Assembly (NCBI RefSeq): GCF_900187135.1
Contig: NZ_LT906443.1
Coordinates: 1,054,001-1,118,000, forward strand
Reading direction: 5' to 3'
DNA: 64,000 bases
Source: Corynebacterium ulcerans
Lineage (GTDB): Bacteria; Actinomycetota; Actinomycetes; Mycobacteriales; Mycobacteriaceae
The notes beneath the pieces are model-generated. The model saw only the letters and a program-made list of their open reading frames with translations, was not told the origin of the DNA and ran no database searches. Made by a program: the position numbers and the translations under genes. This document shows, piece by piece, positions 1 to 9,581 of the stretch. Within the stretch, counting starts at the first letter, position 1. Every line of letters starts with the position of its first letter.

Positions 1-21
1 TTACACTGGGTACCCACAAAT

Positions 22-909
22 ATGAATGCATCAGAGAAAAACAACATCATCACGGCCCTTTTACGCTGGTATCGCGCTAACGCCCGTGCAATCATTTGGC
101 GTACCCCCGAAACCTCCCCGTGGGGAATCCTTCTCAGTGAAGTCATGAGCCAGCAGACTCCTGTAGCACGCGTTGAACCGATATGGACACAGTGGATGGA
201 AAGATGGCCTACTCCTCGCGACTTTGCACAAGCACCCAAAGACGAGGTTCTTCGGGCCTGGGGAAGCCTCGGGTATCCGCGTCGTGCACTGCGACTGCAC
301 CAATGCGCCCAGCAGATAGTCGCACTCCATGATGGAGAAGTCCCAGCAGACGTGGAAAAACTCCTAGCTTTGCCGGGTATCGGCGATTACACCGCCCGTG
401 CGGTAGCAGCATTTTCCTTTGGCCAGCGAGTAGCGGTGGTAGACACCAACGTCAGACGCGTGTACCACCGGCTTTATCTCGGCCGTTACCTCGCGGGAAA
501 CCCCTCTAAAAAGGAGATCGCGGAGGTGCAAGCTCTGTTGCCAGAACACGATGCACCTGAGTTTTCTGTGGCTCTTATGGAACTCGGTGCGCTTGTGTGC
601 ACCACCACACCATCCTGCGAGGCATGCCCGGTGCGCCGCCACTGTACCTGGATCGCGGCCGGCGCGCCCCGCCCCAGCGAGGAAGAACTAGAGGCTAAAA
701 AGAAGCGCGTACAAAAGTTTGTGGGGACGGATCGGCAGGTTCGTGGCCTTATCATGGCGCTCTTGCGCTCGGCTGACGCCCCGGTCCCCCTCAGCAGTAT
801 CGACGTCTTGTGGCCGGACGCGTCGCAACGCTCCCGCGCACTTTTTTCTTTGCTTGATGACGGCCTCGCTGAGCAGAACGCAGACGGGCTCTTCCACCTC
901 CCCAGGTAG
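22..909 (+). CDS. mutY: A/G-specific adenine glycosylase
   Basis: Base-excision repair glycosylase that removes adenine mispaired with 8-oxoguanine. The 295-aa frame shows the MutY order: catalytic Glu40 in SEVMSQQT, helix-hairpin-helix LPGIGDYTARAV (residues 117-128) and catalytic Asp141 in VVDTNVRR. A cysteine cluster for a [4Fe-4S] centre follows near residues 193-209. The cluster reads C-x5-C-x2-C-x5-C, one residue shorter in the first loop than the C-x6-C of E. coli MutY. A short C-terminal region follows; it is smaller than the 8-oxoG-recognition domain of E. coli MutY. The ATG lies 14 nt after a TACACT hexamer, so a short leader is possible. It converges on the thrE-like gene with a 3-nt gap. 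Confidence 0.93.
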   Translation: MNASEKNNIITALLRWYRANARAIIWRTPETSPWGILLSEVMSQQTPVARVEPIWTQWMERWPTPRDFAQAPKDEVLRAWGSLGYPRRALRLHQCAQQIVALHDGEVPADVEKLLALPGIGDYTARAVAAFSFGQRVAVVDTNVRRVYHRLYLGRYLAGNPSKKEIAEVQALLPEHDAPEFSVALMELGALVCTTTPSCEACPVRRHCTWIAAGAPRPSEEELEAKKKRVQKFVGTDRQVRGLIMALLRSADAPVPLSSIDVLWPDASQRSRALFSLLDDGLAEQNADGLFHLPR

Positions 910-912
910 GCG

Positions 913-2220
913 CTAGTCGTGCCCCAGCTTATCGAACTCGATGAGCTTGCCGTACGTCCATGATTTATCTGTGAGAAGCCGCGCCAGCACCAGCCCCGCC
1001 GAAATCGAGAACACCACCATCATCGCGGTGGCCGCGTTCACCAGAGCCTGATCCATATCTCCCCTATTGAGGTAATACACAGCCCGAAACATCGCGGTAC
1101 CGGGCATCAAGATCACAGCCGCAGGCACGGTAGTTGTGATGCGGGGCAAGTTCACGCTTTTCGACGCCACCGCACCGAACAGCCCGATAATCAGTCCCCC
1201 AATGAACACTGCAAAATACCCAGTGGCGCCGTTCGCCTCCAAGAGCAGCCTTATCACGTTTGCTGTGGTCCCTACCGTAGCAGCCACCAAGGCCATGCGC
1301 CGTGAACTATTAAAGAGAAAAGCAAAGCCACCAATGCCCACGAAGCTGGCCAGAGCTGCCACCGCATACCAACTGCTGCCTGGTTCAACGATCACTGGTT
1401 CCGGGTTAAGGCCAGTGGCCCAGCTGATCATGGCCACTGAAAAAGTTGCCGTTAAAATGACTGTCACTGCGTAAACCAGACGGGAAACACCCGCATCAAA
1501 ATCAAAGCGACCAAGATCAATCATCGCAGAGAACAGGGGGAATCCCGGGACTAAAAAGAGCACCGCGGCCACATAGCCGGCGGTAAAGTTCTGGGTTTCC
1601 CCCGCATCTATGCGGATGAGGATGTGGGCAAGAGCAAAAAATGTCAGGCACGCGACTGTCCCCGCCGCGACGACGCACCCAAGCTGATGCATGTGCTTGT
1701 GATGAAGATGTGTCCGAACCGCCTGTCCTAGACCCGCAGACACCGCCACGAGAGCGATCTCCACGATGGCAAAGTGATTCAAGACCGCGAAACTGGCACA
1801 CGCCAGTGCAGCGGCAAGAGAGACCACCAACAAACTCCAGCGCTTACGCACGTTATCAACAATTTTGTCCAGCGCTGCATTGAGGTCTTCCGCAGTAATC
1901 TCATGGTGCAAGCTATGAGATAAGGACTCTAATGCCTCAATCCGCGAGGCATCCACAGCCGGACTCTGCGAACGCGCCACGATCGTTCGGAAGCTATCGC
2001 CCCGATGAAACGTCGACGTAATCTGCGTGACCCCCACCACCGCATCCATTCGATCAAATCCCAAGGCACGCGCAGCCCGCTTCATCGCTCGGATTACCCG
2101 ATAGCCACTCGTCCCCGCTCCCATCAGTAGCATGCCTAAGCGGATGACAGCATCTGCCTCCACTCCCATCCGGTACTGATCGTGATTATCCACATAACGA
2201 TAGTAGCGCCAGCCTGACAA
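913..2220 (-). CDS. thrE: ThrE-type threonine/serine exporter
   Basis: Integral membrane protein of the ThrE family, which exports threonine and serine in Corynebacterium glutamicum. The 435-aa frame starts with the family's soluble N-terminal domain (motif LMGAGTSGYRV near residue 31, then FHRG). From about residue 130 there are roughly ten hydrophobic segments, split as in ThrE into two five-helix halves. The start is unsure: the frame opens with TTG at 2220, and an in-frame GTG and ATG lie 9 and 17 codons inside; none has a convincing ribosome binding site. It is somewhat shorter than the 489-aa C. glutamicum protein. It lies behind clpC and the DUF4236 gene on the same strand and may be read with them. 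The export substrate is inferred from family only. Confidence 0.82.
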   Translation of the reverse strand: MSGWRYYRYVDNHDQYRMGVEADAVIRLGMLLMGAGTSGYRVIRAMKRAARALGFDRMDAVVGVTQITSTFHRGDSFRTIVARSQSPAVDASRIEALESLSHSLHHEITAEDLNAALDKIVDNVRKRWSLLVVSLAAALACASFAVLNHFAIVEIALVAVSAGLGQAVRTHLHHKHMHQLGCVVAAGTVACLTFFALAHILIRIDAGETQNFTAGYVAAVLFLVPGFPLFSAMIDLGRFDFDAGVSRLVYAVTVILTATFSVAMISWATGLNPEPVIVEPGSSWYAVAALASFVGIGGFAFLFNSSRRMALVAATVGTTANVIRLLLEANGATGYFAVFIGGLIIGLFGAVASKSVNLPRITTTVPAAVILMPGTAMFRAVYYLNRGDMDQALVNAATAMMVVFSISAGLVLARLLTDKSWTYGKLIEFDKLGHD

Positions 2221-2237
2221 GGCTGACGCTACATTTT

Positions 2238-2408
2238 CTATTTCCAGCGACCTCTGAAGCTAAGCCCGCCTGGCAGCTTCACGTACACGCCACCACGACT
2301 ATTCAGCGTTACTGGACCGATCTTGGTGCTCGCTGATGTTCCCGAGCCTGAGAGATTCAGCCAGCTATTTTTACCGATCTTTTTGCGCTTGCGGTAAGTG
2401 ATACCCAT
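2238..2408 (-). CDS. small DUF4236-type protein
   Basis: A 56-aa frame, too short for most gene callers, begins with ATG at 2408, two bases after the clpC stop codon. The last bases of clpC supply a ribosome binding site (AAGGAAC). The product starts MGITYRKRKKIGKNSWLNLS and continues with Ser/Gly/Lys-rich short strands (SGSGTSAST, NSRGGVYVKLPGG), ending FRGRWK. This pattern (short basic N terminus, then LNLS-x-SG-x-S) is what I recognise as DUF4236, a family of unknown function. It is strongly basic with no membrane segment. Tight spacing suggests co-transcription and translational coupling with clpC. Function unknown. Confidence 0.7.
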   Translation of the reverse strand: MGITYRKRKKIGKNSWLNLSGSGTSASTKIGPVTLNSRGGVYVKLPGGLSFRGRWK

Positions 2409-2410
2409 GA

Positions 2411-5068
2411 TTACTGTTCCTTAGCTTCTTCTACGTCAAAATCAGCTTCGGGAACCGTCTCAGGATTATCCGCTGCATCGACCACGGCCTGCTGTGCCTC
2501 AACAACCTCGGGAGATTCCGTGGCAAAATCTGGCAGTGGCTTTGGACGTGGCGCGAAGGTGAATGTGGCCTTGTCCGTCTCCTTGGACTCGCCATCCCAT
2601 CCCTCAACGTCTACCGTGACGATCTCGCCAGCGCCGACCTCACCAAAGAGAATCTTCTCGGAGAGTGCGTCCTCGATCTCACGCTGAATCGTACGACGCA
2701 ATGGGCGTGCACCCAACACTGGATCGAATCCCCTGCGTGCCAAAAGACTCTTTGCCTTCTCGGTAAGCTCGATACCCATGTCTTTCTGAGCCAGGGCCTT
2801 TGACACACGACCAACCAGCAGGTCCACCATCTGAACGATCTGGTCCTGTGTGAGCTGGTGGAAGACCACGACCTCGTCGATGCGGTTAAGGAATTCAGGG
2901 CGGAAGTGCTTCTTCAGCTCGTCGTTAACCTTCTGCTTCATCCGGGTGTACTGGCCATCCGCGTCATGCTCGCCGACAGAGCTAAAGCCCATGCCCACGG
3001 CCTTGGAGATGTCCTGCGTGCCGAGGTTTGACGTGAAGATCAGAACGGTGTTCTTGAAGTCCACTACGCGGCCTTGGCCGTCGGTAAGCCGTCCGTCTTC
3101 CAACACCTGCAGCAGCGTGTTGTAGATCTCTTTGTGTGCTTTCTCGATTTCGTCGAAAAGCACAACACTGAAAGGCTTGCGACGTACCTTCTCCGTGAGC
3201 TGGCCGCCTTCCTCATAACCAACGTATCCGGGAGGAGCACCGAACAGGCGTGAAGCGGTGAAACGATCATGGAACTCGCCCATATCGATCTGGATCAGCG
3301 CGTCATCATCACCGAACAGGAAGTTAGCCAATGCCTTAGAAAGCTCGGTCTTACCCACACCGGATGGTCCAGCGAAGATGAAGGAACCGGAAGGACGGCG
3401 CGGGTCCTTTAGACCGGCGCGGGTACGGCGAATTGCACGGGATACAGCCTTGACTGCATCCTCTTGGCCGATGATGCGCTTGTGCAGCTCATCTTCCATG
3501 CGCAGCAGACGAGAGGACTCCTCTTCTGTCAGCTTGAATACTGGGATGCCCGTCCAGTTGCCCAGAACTTCCGCGATCTGTTCCTCGCCGACCTCAGCGA
3601 TCTCTTCCAGATCGCCAGAACGCCATTGCTTTTCTTTCTCTGCGCGTTCCTCGTTCAGCTTCCGCTCGGTATCGCGCAAGCCAGCGGCTTTTTCAAAGTC
3701 CTGCGCATCAATCGCGGCTTCCTTTTCCCGGCGCACCTCTGCGATGCGGTCATCAACCTTACGGATCGACTCGGGGGCGGTCATGCGCTGAATACGCATG
3801 CGAGCTCCGGCTTCATCGATAAGGTCGACTGCCTTATCTGGTAAGAAGCGGTCGTTGATATAGCGATCCGACAGCTGTGCTGCGGCTGCTAGCGCGCCGT
3901 CCGTGATGGAAACGCGGTGGTGGGCCTCGTAGCGGTCACGCAGGCCCTTGAGAATCTCAATGGTCATCTCCACGCTTGGTTCCGGCACGTTGACTGGCTG
4001 GAAGCGGCGCTCAAGAGCGGCGTCCTTTTCAATGTGCTTACGGTACTCGTCGAGAGTCGTTGCGCCGATGGTCTGCAGCTCACCGCGGGCAAGCTTTGGC
4101 TTCAGCAGGCTGGCAGCATCGATAGCGCCTTCAGCTGCGCCGGCGCCTACCAGGGTATGGATCTCGTCGATGAACAAGATGATGTCGCCGCGCTGGTTAA
4201 TCTCCTTGAGGACCTTCTTTAGGCGTTCCTCAAAGTCGCCGCGATAACGCGATCCTGCAACCAAGGAACCCAGATCTAGGGAGTACAGCTGCTTATCTTT
4301 AAGAGTCTCGGGCACCTTGCCGTTGACGATGTCTAGCGCCAAGCCTTCAACTACGGCGGTCTTACCCACGCCGGGCTCACCGATCAAGACAGGATTGTTC
4401 TTGGTGCGACGGGAAAGAACCTGCATGATGCGCTCGATTTCTTTCTCACGCCCCACAACGGGATCCAGCTTGCCGTCCTTAGCAGCCTGGGTCAGGTTTC
4501 GACCGAATTGATCCAGCACCAAGGAGTTGGAGCGATCGCCAGCGCCGCTGCCGCGACCTGCGCGTGCTGCACCTGTGCCCGCACCCACGGCTTCGCCGCC
4601 TGATTCATTATTCTCTGGGCTCTCTCCGCCTTCGTAGCCCGAAAGCAGCTGGATAACCTGCTGACGCACACGAGGAAGGTCTGCCCCGAGTTTGACCAGC
4701 ACCTGAGCAGCAACGCCTTCACCTTCACGGATCAAGCCCAAAAGCAGGAACTCAGTACCGATGTACTTGTGTCCCATCTGTAGTCCCTCGCGGAGAGAAA
4801 GCTCAAGCACTTTCTTGGCGCGTGGGGTAAAAGGAATATGCCCAACTGGCGGCTCGGAGCCATGTCCGATGATTTCTTCTACTTCTTGGCGAACCGCTTC
4901 CAGGGAGATGCCCATAGATTCGAGGGCCTTTGCAGCAACACCCTCACCCTCATGGATAAGTCCGAGCAGAATATGCTCGGTGCCGATGTAATTGTGGTTA
5001 AGGCCGCGCGCTTCTTCCTGTGCCAGGACGATCACGCGACGTGCACGATCGGTAAACCGCTCGAACAT
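2411..5068 (-). CDS. clpC: ATP-dependent Clp protease ATPase subunit ClpC
   Basis: HSP100/AAA+ unfoldase that feeds substrates to the ClpP peptidase in the cytosol. The 885-aa protein has two N-terminal Clp_N repeats (residues 1-150) and a linker rich in Gly and Asn. The first AAA domain carries Walker A GEPGVGKT and Walker [15 protein letters not shown]/coiled middle domain follows, then a second AAA domain with Walker A GPSGVGKT and the C-terminal D2 small domain. A charged tail (about 60 residues, ending EAKEQ) extends past the usual end. ATG at 5068 is preceded by GAGGTG. In actinobacteria clpC is commonly controlled by ClgR; I could not place a convincing ClgR box. A DUF4236 gene follows immediately. 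Confidence 0.97.
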   Translation of the reverse strand: MFERFTDRARRVIVLAQEEARGLNHNYIGTEHILLGLIHEGEGVAAKALESMGISLEAVRQEVEEIIGHGSEPPVGHIPFTPRAKKVLELSLREGLQMGHKYIGTEFLLLGLIREGEGVAAQVLVKLGADLPRVRQQVIQLLSGYEGGESPENNESGGEAVGAGTGAARAGRGSGAGDRSNSLVLDQFGRNLTQAAKDGKLDPVVGREKEIERIMQVLSRRTKNNPVLIGEPGVGKTAVVEGLALDIVNGKVPETLKDKQLYSLDLGSLVAGSRYRGDFEERLKKVLKEINQRGDIILFIDEIHTLVGAGAAEGAIDAASLLKPKLARGELQTIGATTLDEYRKHIEKDAALERRFQPVNVPEPSVEMTIEILKGLRDRYEAHHRVSITDGALAAAAQLSDRYINDRFLPDKAVDLIDEAGARMRIQRMTAPESIRKVDDRIAEVRREKEAAIDAQDFEKAAGLRDTERKLNEERAEKEKQWRSGDLEEIAEVGEEQIAEVLGNWTGIPVFKLTEEESSRLLRMEDELHKRIIGQEDAVKAVSRAIRRTRAGLKDPRRPSGSFIFAGPSGVGKTELSKALANFLFGDDDALIQIDMGEFHDRFTASRLFGAPPGYVGYEEGGQLTEKVRRKPFSVVLFDEIEKAHKEIYNTLLQVLEDGRLTDGQGRVVDFKNTVLIFTSNLGTQDISKAVGMGFSSVGEHDADGQYTRMKQKVNDELKKHFRPEFLNRIDEVVVFHQLTQDQIVQMVDLLVGRVSKALAQKDMGIELTEKAKSLLARRGFDPVLGARPLRRTIQREIEDALSEKILFGEVGAGEIVTVDVEGWDGESKETDKATFTFAPRPKPLPDFATESPEVVEAQQAVVDAADNPETVPEADFDVEEAKEQ

Positions 5069-5265
5069 GGTTGCACCTCTTTTTCACTAGTTTGCCCCGC
5101 TAATGTCACCCACTGTAACGCTGCGCTTTGACATTTCCTTGCACTATCCGGCAAAACAGCTCCTCATTTCTCCGCAATAACCTACATAAGCTGGCCTTTT
5201 ATAGGTGTACGCCGGTAGCGAACAAACACCGCAACGTCATTTAACGCCTTGCCCAACGTGTTCAC

Positions 5266-5293
5266 TTGAATTGGCTCTCACAACGCGTATAGT
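5266..5293 (+). promoter_or_regulatory. leaderless promoter of the Pr6Pr gene
   Basis: A -35 hexamer TTGAAT (5266-5271), 16-bp spacer and -10 hexamer TATAGT (5288-5293). The expected transcription start is 5300-5301, exactly on the GTG at 5301. This supports a leaderless mRNA and rejects the longer upstream reading frame as the true start. Confidence 0.65.
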
Positions 5294-5300
5294 TTCGCCA

Positions 5301-5942
5301 GTGAATACACTTGGACGTCTTCTCGGTCTTGTTGGCCTTATCGGTATCGTTCTTGCGGCTTATCAGACCGCAACAGAGCCTTTTACCAGCTGGCCTGCTT
5401 TTGATACTCCAGCCAAAACCCTGCTCGCTGAGTTCTCCTTCTTCACAATGTGGTCCAACATCGTGGGCACCATCTATCTCTTGCGTGCAGGTCGTACTCC
5501 CCGCTGGTTCACTGTCGACGCAGTAGCCATGCTGGTGGTCACCGGAGTCGTGTACAACACGCTTCTTGGTGGCGAGCTCCACGGGCTCTGGACAATTAGC
5601 AGTCCTATCCAACACACCTTTATGCCTATAGCAGTTCCCCTCTATTGGCTATTGACTATCCGTGGCCGCCCCACATTCCGGCTCAGCTCCATCATCGGCG
5701 CACTGGGAATTCCGGTGGTTTGGTCAGTACTGACCTTCTATCGCGGCGCAACCACCGGCTGGTACCCATATTTCTTTATCAATGCCACAGATCTGGGGCT
5801 TCCCATCGCGCTGCGCAACATGGCCGGCGTTTATCTCGGATTCTTTATTCTCGCCATAGTCCTGGGCCTCATTGAGCGTTTGATTCTGTGGTTAAAGCGC
5901 AACTCTAAAACTGCTGCCACAATCGCAGCGTCCTCACTCTAG
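5301..5942 (+). CDS. Pr6Pr-family small membrane protein
   Basis: Predicted 213-aa membrane protein with about six hydrophobic segments. It has the features I associate with the Pr6Pr family: an aromatic FFTMWSN motif after the first helix, HTFMPIAVPLYW in the middle, and GWYPYFFINATDLG before the last helices. The function of the family is not known. The GTG start at 5301 is chosen because a promoter (TTGAAT, TATAGT) puts the transcription start on it; the frame itself is open 96 nt further upstream. It is divergent from clpC and ends at a strong hairpin shared with the convergent MFS gene. Confidence 0.75.
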   Translation: MNTLGRLLGLVGLIGIVLAAYQTATEPFTSWPAFDTPAKTLLAEFSFFTMWSNIVGTIYLLRAGRTPRWFTVDAVAMLVVTGVVYNTLLGGELHGLWTISSPIQHTFMPIAVPLYWLLTIRGRPTFRLSSIIGALGIPVVWSVLTFYRGATTGWYPYFFINATDLGLPIALRNMAGVYLGFFILAIVLGLIERLILWLKRNSKTAATIAASSL

Positions 5943-5975
5943 TGCGTTTTACGCCCTCTATTGCTGCATAAAAGT

Positions 5976-6005
5976 GTGCCCCAGCATCGCATGATGCTGG
6001 GGCAC
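5976..6005. terminator. bidirectional hairpin terminator
   Basis: Perfect 13-bp stem (5976-5988 with 5993-6005) around a GCAT loop, between the convergent Pr6Pr (+) and MFS (-) genes. Confidence 0.8.
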
Positions 6006-6030
6006 ATAATGTTGTTAGACCTCGAGTTTT

Positions 6031-7434
6031 TTAGGCCTCGACGTGCTTCGGGATAAAGAAGCTCGTGGCCACGGACAAGCCAAGAATTATGGCTCCGACA
6101 ATAAACGCCGTGGTGTATCCGGCTGTCGAATCCGATCCTGCAGGCGAACCAGCAACCATGAAGACCGGGAGTACTGCGAAGGAAATTCCGGCACCGAGGT
6201 TAAAGGCAGCAGAGTTCATGCCTGGGAGGAATCCCTCGTTGTCTGCAGGTGAGTTCACCACGCCTAAGTTGTTCAGCACGATATTGCCAATTCCGGCATA
6301 CGTAATGCCGAGTAAGACTACCGAGGCAATAAGCACCACCTTGGATGTGCTTCCAGCCAGAGCCAGGACGAGAAGAAGCACTGCAGAAGACGCATTACCG
6401 ATCCGAAGCAACCGGCTGTAGCCGATGCGCGGCGCCCAACGCCCAGCGAACGGCCCAACAAGCCAGCCGATGAGAGCGTAAGGGGTAAGCAGCATCAAGC
6501 TGGCGAGGTCAGCCGGAAGGCCGAAACCGGCATCAGGGTTCTGTGCGAGTGAAATAGCTACGCCGTTCACTGCAGCAAACACACCCGTCATGGTGAGCAC
6601 GGTGGTTAGCAGCAAGCCCCAGGTTTGCCGACGCGCCAGATATTTGGGAGCAACCATGGGTTGGTCGTGCTTGTTTTCCCATTTCCAGAACCCTGCAAAC
6701 ACAGCAAGTCCGAAAACGATAAGACCGGCAACAAGTGCCCAGTTCGCGGCCGCAGCTTTACCTGCTTCATTGGCCGCCATAGTGATGCTGAAGACAGAAA
6801 TCACCAGGATTGCTGCCCCCACCCAGTCCATCTTCACGTTGTCAGATGGCTTAGATTCTGGTGCCCAAAGCGCAACAACAAAGGTAGCAATAGCGCCGAC
6901 AATGGCAATAAGCCAGAAGACCGAACGGAAGCCGAGGTGCTCTGCCATCCAGCCCGAGGCGATAACGTCGATACCTGCAATACCGCCGTTGACTGCCGCA
7001 ATGATGCCCATGAGCGTTCCTAGCCGCACCTGGTCGCGTACTTGACTGCGCAAGATGATCAAGGTCATCGGGATGGTGGGGCCGGAAATACCTTGCAACG
7101 CACGAGCAATAGCCAGCACCGTGATATTGGGGGCGAATGCCGCCATGAAGCCACCGAGAGACATAACGGCAAGCATGATCACAAGAATTTTGCGGCGTCC
7201 AACGATATCCGACAGCCTAGGGAGGAAGAGACCGCACATAGCCCCGCCGGTAAAGAAGGCCGTTTGAGTGAGGCCAACAGTTGCCTCGTCAGTCCCCAAT
7301 TCCCTTGCCATGGTGGCAAGCACTGGGGAAAGCATTGAGGCGTTGAGTTGGAAAGCGATTGCTGCGGTAAGCAGAACCGTCATAAGAAGGGCGATGCCGC
7401 CCTTGCGGGTGTCTACTGGGTCATGAAGAGTCAT
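6031..7434 (-). CDS. MFS transporter, probably nucleoside uptake
   Basis: 467-aa major facilitator superfamily permease with 12 or more hydrophobic segments. The N-terminal half has a typical loop 2-3 motif (LPRLSDIVGRRKILV, near residue 75). It starts 36 nt after the nucleoside hydrolase gene on the same strand, so the two are very likely co-transcribed. In C. glutamicum a hydrolase and an MFS permease (uriH, uriT) form the uridine utilisation operon, so nucleoside uptake is the best guess. No regulator gene or ribokinase gene is present here, unlike the C. glutamicum operon. Drug export is the alternative family role but fits the neighbour less well. Confidence 0.75.
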   Translation of the reverse strand: MTLHDPVDTRKGGIALLMTVLLTAAIAFQLNASMLSPVLATMARELGTDEATVGLTQTAFFTGGAMCGLFLPRLSDIVGRRKILVIMLAVMSLGGFMAAFAPNITVLAIARALQGISGPTIPMTLIILRSQVRDQVRLGTLMGIIAAVNGGIAGIDVIASGWMAEHLGFRSVFWLIAIVGAIATFVVALWAPESKPSDNVKMDWVGAAILVISVFSITMAANEAGKAAAANWALVAGLIVFGLAVFAGFWKWENKHDQPMVAPKYLARRQTWGLLLTTVLTMTGVFAAVNGVAISLAQNPDAGFGLPADLASLMLLTPYALIGWLVGPFAGRWAPRIGYSRLLRIGNASSAVLLLVLALAGSTSKVVLIASVVLLGITYAGIGNIVLNNLGVVNSPADNEGFLPGMNSAAFNLGAGISFAVLPVFMVAGSPAGSDSTAGYTTAFIVGAIILGLSVATSFFIPKHVEA

Positions 7435-7470
7435 AAAGTTACCTGTGTAATAAGGAACGGATTAGTCCGC

Positions 7471-8463
7471 TTAATCCGCAAAATTCGTGTTTCCGATATT
7501 GGCAAGTGCCTGCGTCAGCATTGTCCAGAACAGATCACAGTCAGCGTCGACTGCAACGTGATGCTGTGGGTTTTCCTCAAAATCATCACGCTGGGCCAGC
7601 GTGGATGGGTCTGAGTTTGTCCATGTTCTACGCAGGTCCACAATGGTTTGTCCGCGGGCGTAGTCGCCTTGGGTTTCCACATAGATTGGGGCTGCCACAG
7701 TACGGATAACTGAGGGATTGGCCACCACGGCAACGGCAAGAGGGTCGTGCATCGGTGGGCCAGGGTAGCGACGCTCACGTTTGTAGGAGGCACCAAAGAA
7801 GTCGATCAGTTCCGCGACAAAGGCAGAGACGTCGGTATTGACGTCGACAAGCTGCTGCAACCGCTCGGGCACTGCCAGCACTTTGTGCGTAACGTCCAGG
7901 CCCACCATGGTTACTTTCCAGCCGGCTTCAAAAACAATCCGTGCTGCTTCTGGATCCGCAAGAATGTTGAATTCAGCTGCCGGAGTCATGTTTCCGGTGT
8001 GGTGTCCACCACCCATGAGGGTTACGCCAGCTACCCGCTCAACCAGCTCCGGATACATGCGAGCAAACAAGGCGATGTTGGTGAGTGCTCCAGTGGGAAC
8101 CAGAGTGATACTGCCTGGCTCGTGTTCTTTGACAACGTCCGCGATCAGGTTCACAGCGTGGCGCGGGTCGAGTTCCACGCCGGGAGCTGGGAGCTGAGGC
8201 CCGTCGAGTCCTGAATCACCGTGGATTTCTTCAGGAATGAGCTGCGGGCCCAACAATGGCCTAGCTGCACCAGCAGCAAAAGGAACCCCCGTGATCCCCG
8301 CAACTCGCGCCATCGCACGAGCGTTTGTGGTTACCTTTTCGAGCGTTTGATTTCCAGCCACGGTAGTAACCGCAAGTAGGTCAATATCGGGACTTCCCCA
8401 AGCAAGCAGGATCGCAATGGCATCATCATGCCCTGGATCGCAGTCGAGGATGATCTTTTTCAA
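7471..8463 (-). CDS. nucleoside hydrolase (RihB/UriH-like)
   Basis: 330-aa inosine-uridine preferring nucleoside hydrolase, which splits ribonucleosides to base and ribose. The calcium-binding Asp cluster DCDPGHDDA is at residues 7-15. Close matches to E. coli RihB are visible: VAGNQTLEK, IHGDSGLDGP, SITLVPTGALTNIA and TPAAEFNILADPEAA. C-terminal motif PPMHDPLAVA provides the second Asp. It is the first gene of a two-gene salvage unit with the downstream permease and is divergent from the alpha/beta hydrolase gene. The intergenic stretch holds TTTGCAT/ATTGCAT direct repeats near 8590-8610 that might be an operator, but this is weak. Confidence 0.92.
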   Translation of the reverse strand: MKKIILDCDPGHDDAIAILLAWGSPDIDLLAVTTVAGNQTLEKVTTNARAMARVAGITGVPFAAGAARPLLGPQLIPEEIHGDSGLDGPQLPAPGVELDPRHAVNLIADVVKEHEPGSITLVPTGALTNIALFARMYPELVERVAGVTLMGGGHHTGNMTPAAEFNILADPEAARIVFEAGWKVTMVGLDVTHKVLAVPERLQQLVDVNTDVSAFVAELIDFFGASYKRERRYPGPPMHDPLAVAVVANPSVIRTVAAPIYVETQGDYARGQTIVDLRRTWTNSDPSTLAQRDDFEENPQHHVAVDADCDLFWTMLTQALANIGNTNFAD

Positions 8464-8659
8464 GGTGACTCCCTAGTACGTGATCTAGCAATGTTCGCTG
8501 CACCACACACTAGCGTGTCACTGGTTATATCCATAAGAGAACACCTGTGAAAGTTGCCACTCCACTACCCCCTTTAACGTGGAGAAAATCGTTTGCATTT
8601 TGATTGCATAAGCGAATGGAATGCGTCACCCCGCGCACCAAACTGCCATACTTTTACCT

Positions 8660-9457
8660 ATGAACATCCACTATCAGCACACACCTCTCCCACCCCGGAT
8701 GACTGTCCTGCTCACCCACGGATACGCGGAGCATTCCGGCAGATATCAACCGCTCATACAGGCTTTTCTCGACGCAGGATACGACGTCGCTTCCTACGAC
8801 CTACCGCAGCACGGCACAGCCTACGACCCGACGCACCCCCAAGCATGCGTCGACGTTGCACAGCTTATCGACGACCACCTCACCGTCCGCACAACCGTCA
8901 CTCAGAACATGCGCACTCGTAGCCTCGCGCTTTTCGGCCACTCCATGGGTGGGGTAATCACAGCAGGCTCCCTGCAGAAGAATCCCTCTGAGGTTTCTGC
9001 GGTCATGCTTTCCGCCCCGGCACTGCGCCAATTCCCCGCCATTCCCTTACCCTTGGCAAAAGCATTGCGTGTACTCGCCACAGCTATTCCTAACCTGCCC
9101 ACGGTCAAGCTTTCTAGCGAGGATATCTCCCACGATCCCGCCGTTATCTCTGACTATGATTCCGACCCTCTTAATTATCGCGGGGCAGTCCCGCTACTGA
9201 CCGCCGTCTCGATGACACTTGCAGGAGCACACGTACTTCACTCCCCCTGGCCCGCACACGTGCCACTTTTTATCGCGCATGGAACCGCAGACAAGCTCGC
9301 AGACATTCGCGGATCAGAAGCTTTAGCAGCCTTAGCCCGCACACGGCTCATCACAGTTGACGGCGCTTTCCATGAAATATTCAACGAACCCGAGGCACCA
9401 GAGCTTAGAACAACAATGATTAATTGGCTGGACCAGCAGGAAACTAAAGCGGCATAG
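8660..9457 (+). CDS. alpha/beta hydrolase, monoacylglycerol-lipase type
   Basis: 265-aa serine hydrolase of the lysophospholipase/monoacylglycerol lipase group. Visible are the oxyanion motif LTHGYAEHSGRY, nucleophile Ser95 in GHSMGG, the acid in HGTADKLAD and the histidine in GAFHEIFNE. No signal peptide, so it is probably cytosolic. I chose ATG 8660 rather than the upstream ATG at 8621: a CATACT -10-like hexamer at 8647-8652 would start transcription on this ATG, and the family fold begins here. A bidirectional hairpin follows. Substrate not deducible beyond small esters or monoacylglycerols. Confidence 0.85.
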   Translation: MNIHYQHTPLPPRMTVLLTHGYAEHSGRYQPLIQAFLDAGYDVASYDLPQHGTAYDPTHPQACVDVAQLIDDHLTVRTTVTQNMRTRSLALFGHSMGGVITAGSLQKNPSEVSAVMLSAPALRQFPAIPLPLAKALRVLATAIPNLPTVKLSSEDISHDPAVISDYDSDPLNYRGAVPLLTAVSMTLAGAHVLHSPWPAHVPLFIAHGTADKLADIRGSEALAALARTRLITVDGAFHEIFNEPEAPELRTTMINWLDQQETKAA

Positions 9458-9514
9458 CTTCAGGTTTGCATGCTGCAGATTTTATCAAAATAAAAGAACA
9501 ACAATACAAAAACT

Positions 9515-9557
9515 CCCTCCCGAGAAATTCTGTTCATTAAACAGTTTCTCGAGAGGG
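9515..9557. terminator. imperfect hairpin terminator between convergent genes
   Basis: Long inverted repeat (arms about 9515-9534 and 9540-9557, one mismatch and a small bulge) flanked by T-rich sequence, between the hydrolase (+) and the coiled-coil protein gene (-). Confidence 0.7.
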
Positions 9558-9581
9558 AATTATTCTTTTAGAATTCCAGAA

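Noticed and set aside
5069..5204. ClgR box upstream of clpC
   Set aside because: Regulation by ClgR is expected from other actinobacteria, but I found no sequence that fits the consensus with both half-sites.
5205..5300. Upstream extension of the Pr6Pr protein
   Set aside because: A well-spaced promoter places the transcription start at 5300-5301, so the upstream codons would not be transcribed.
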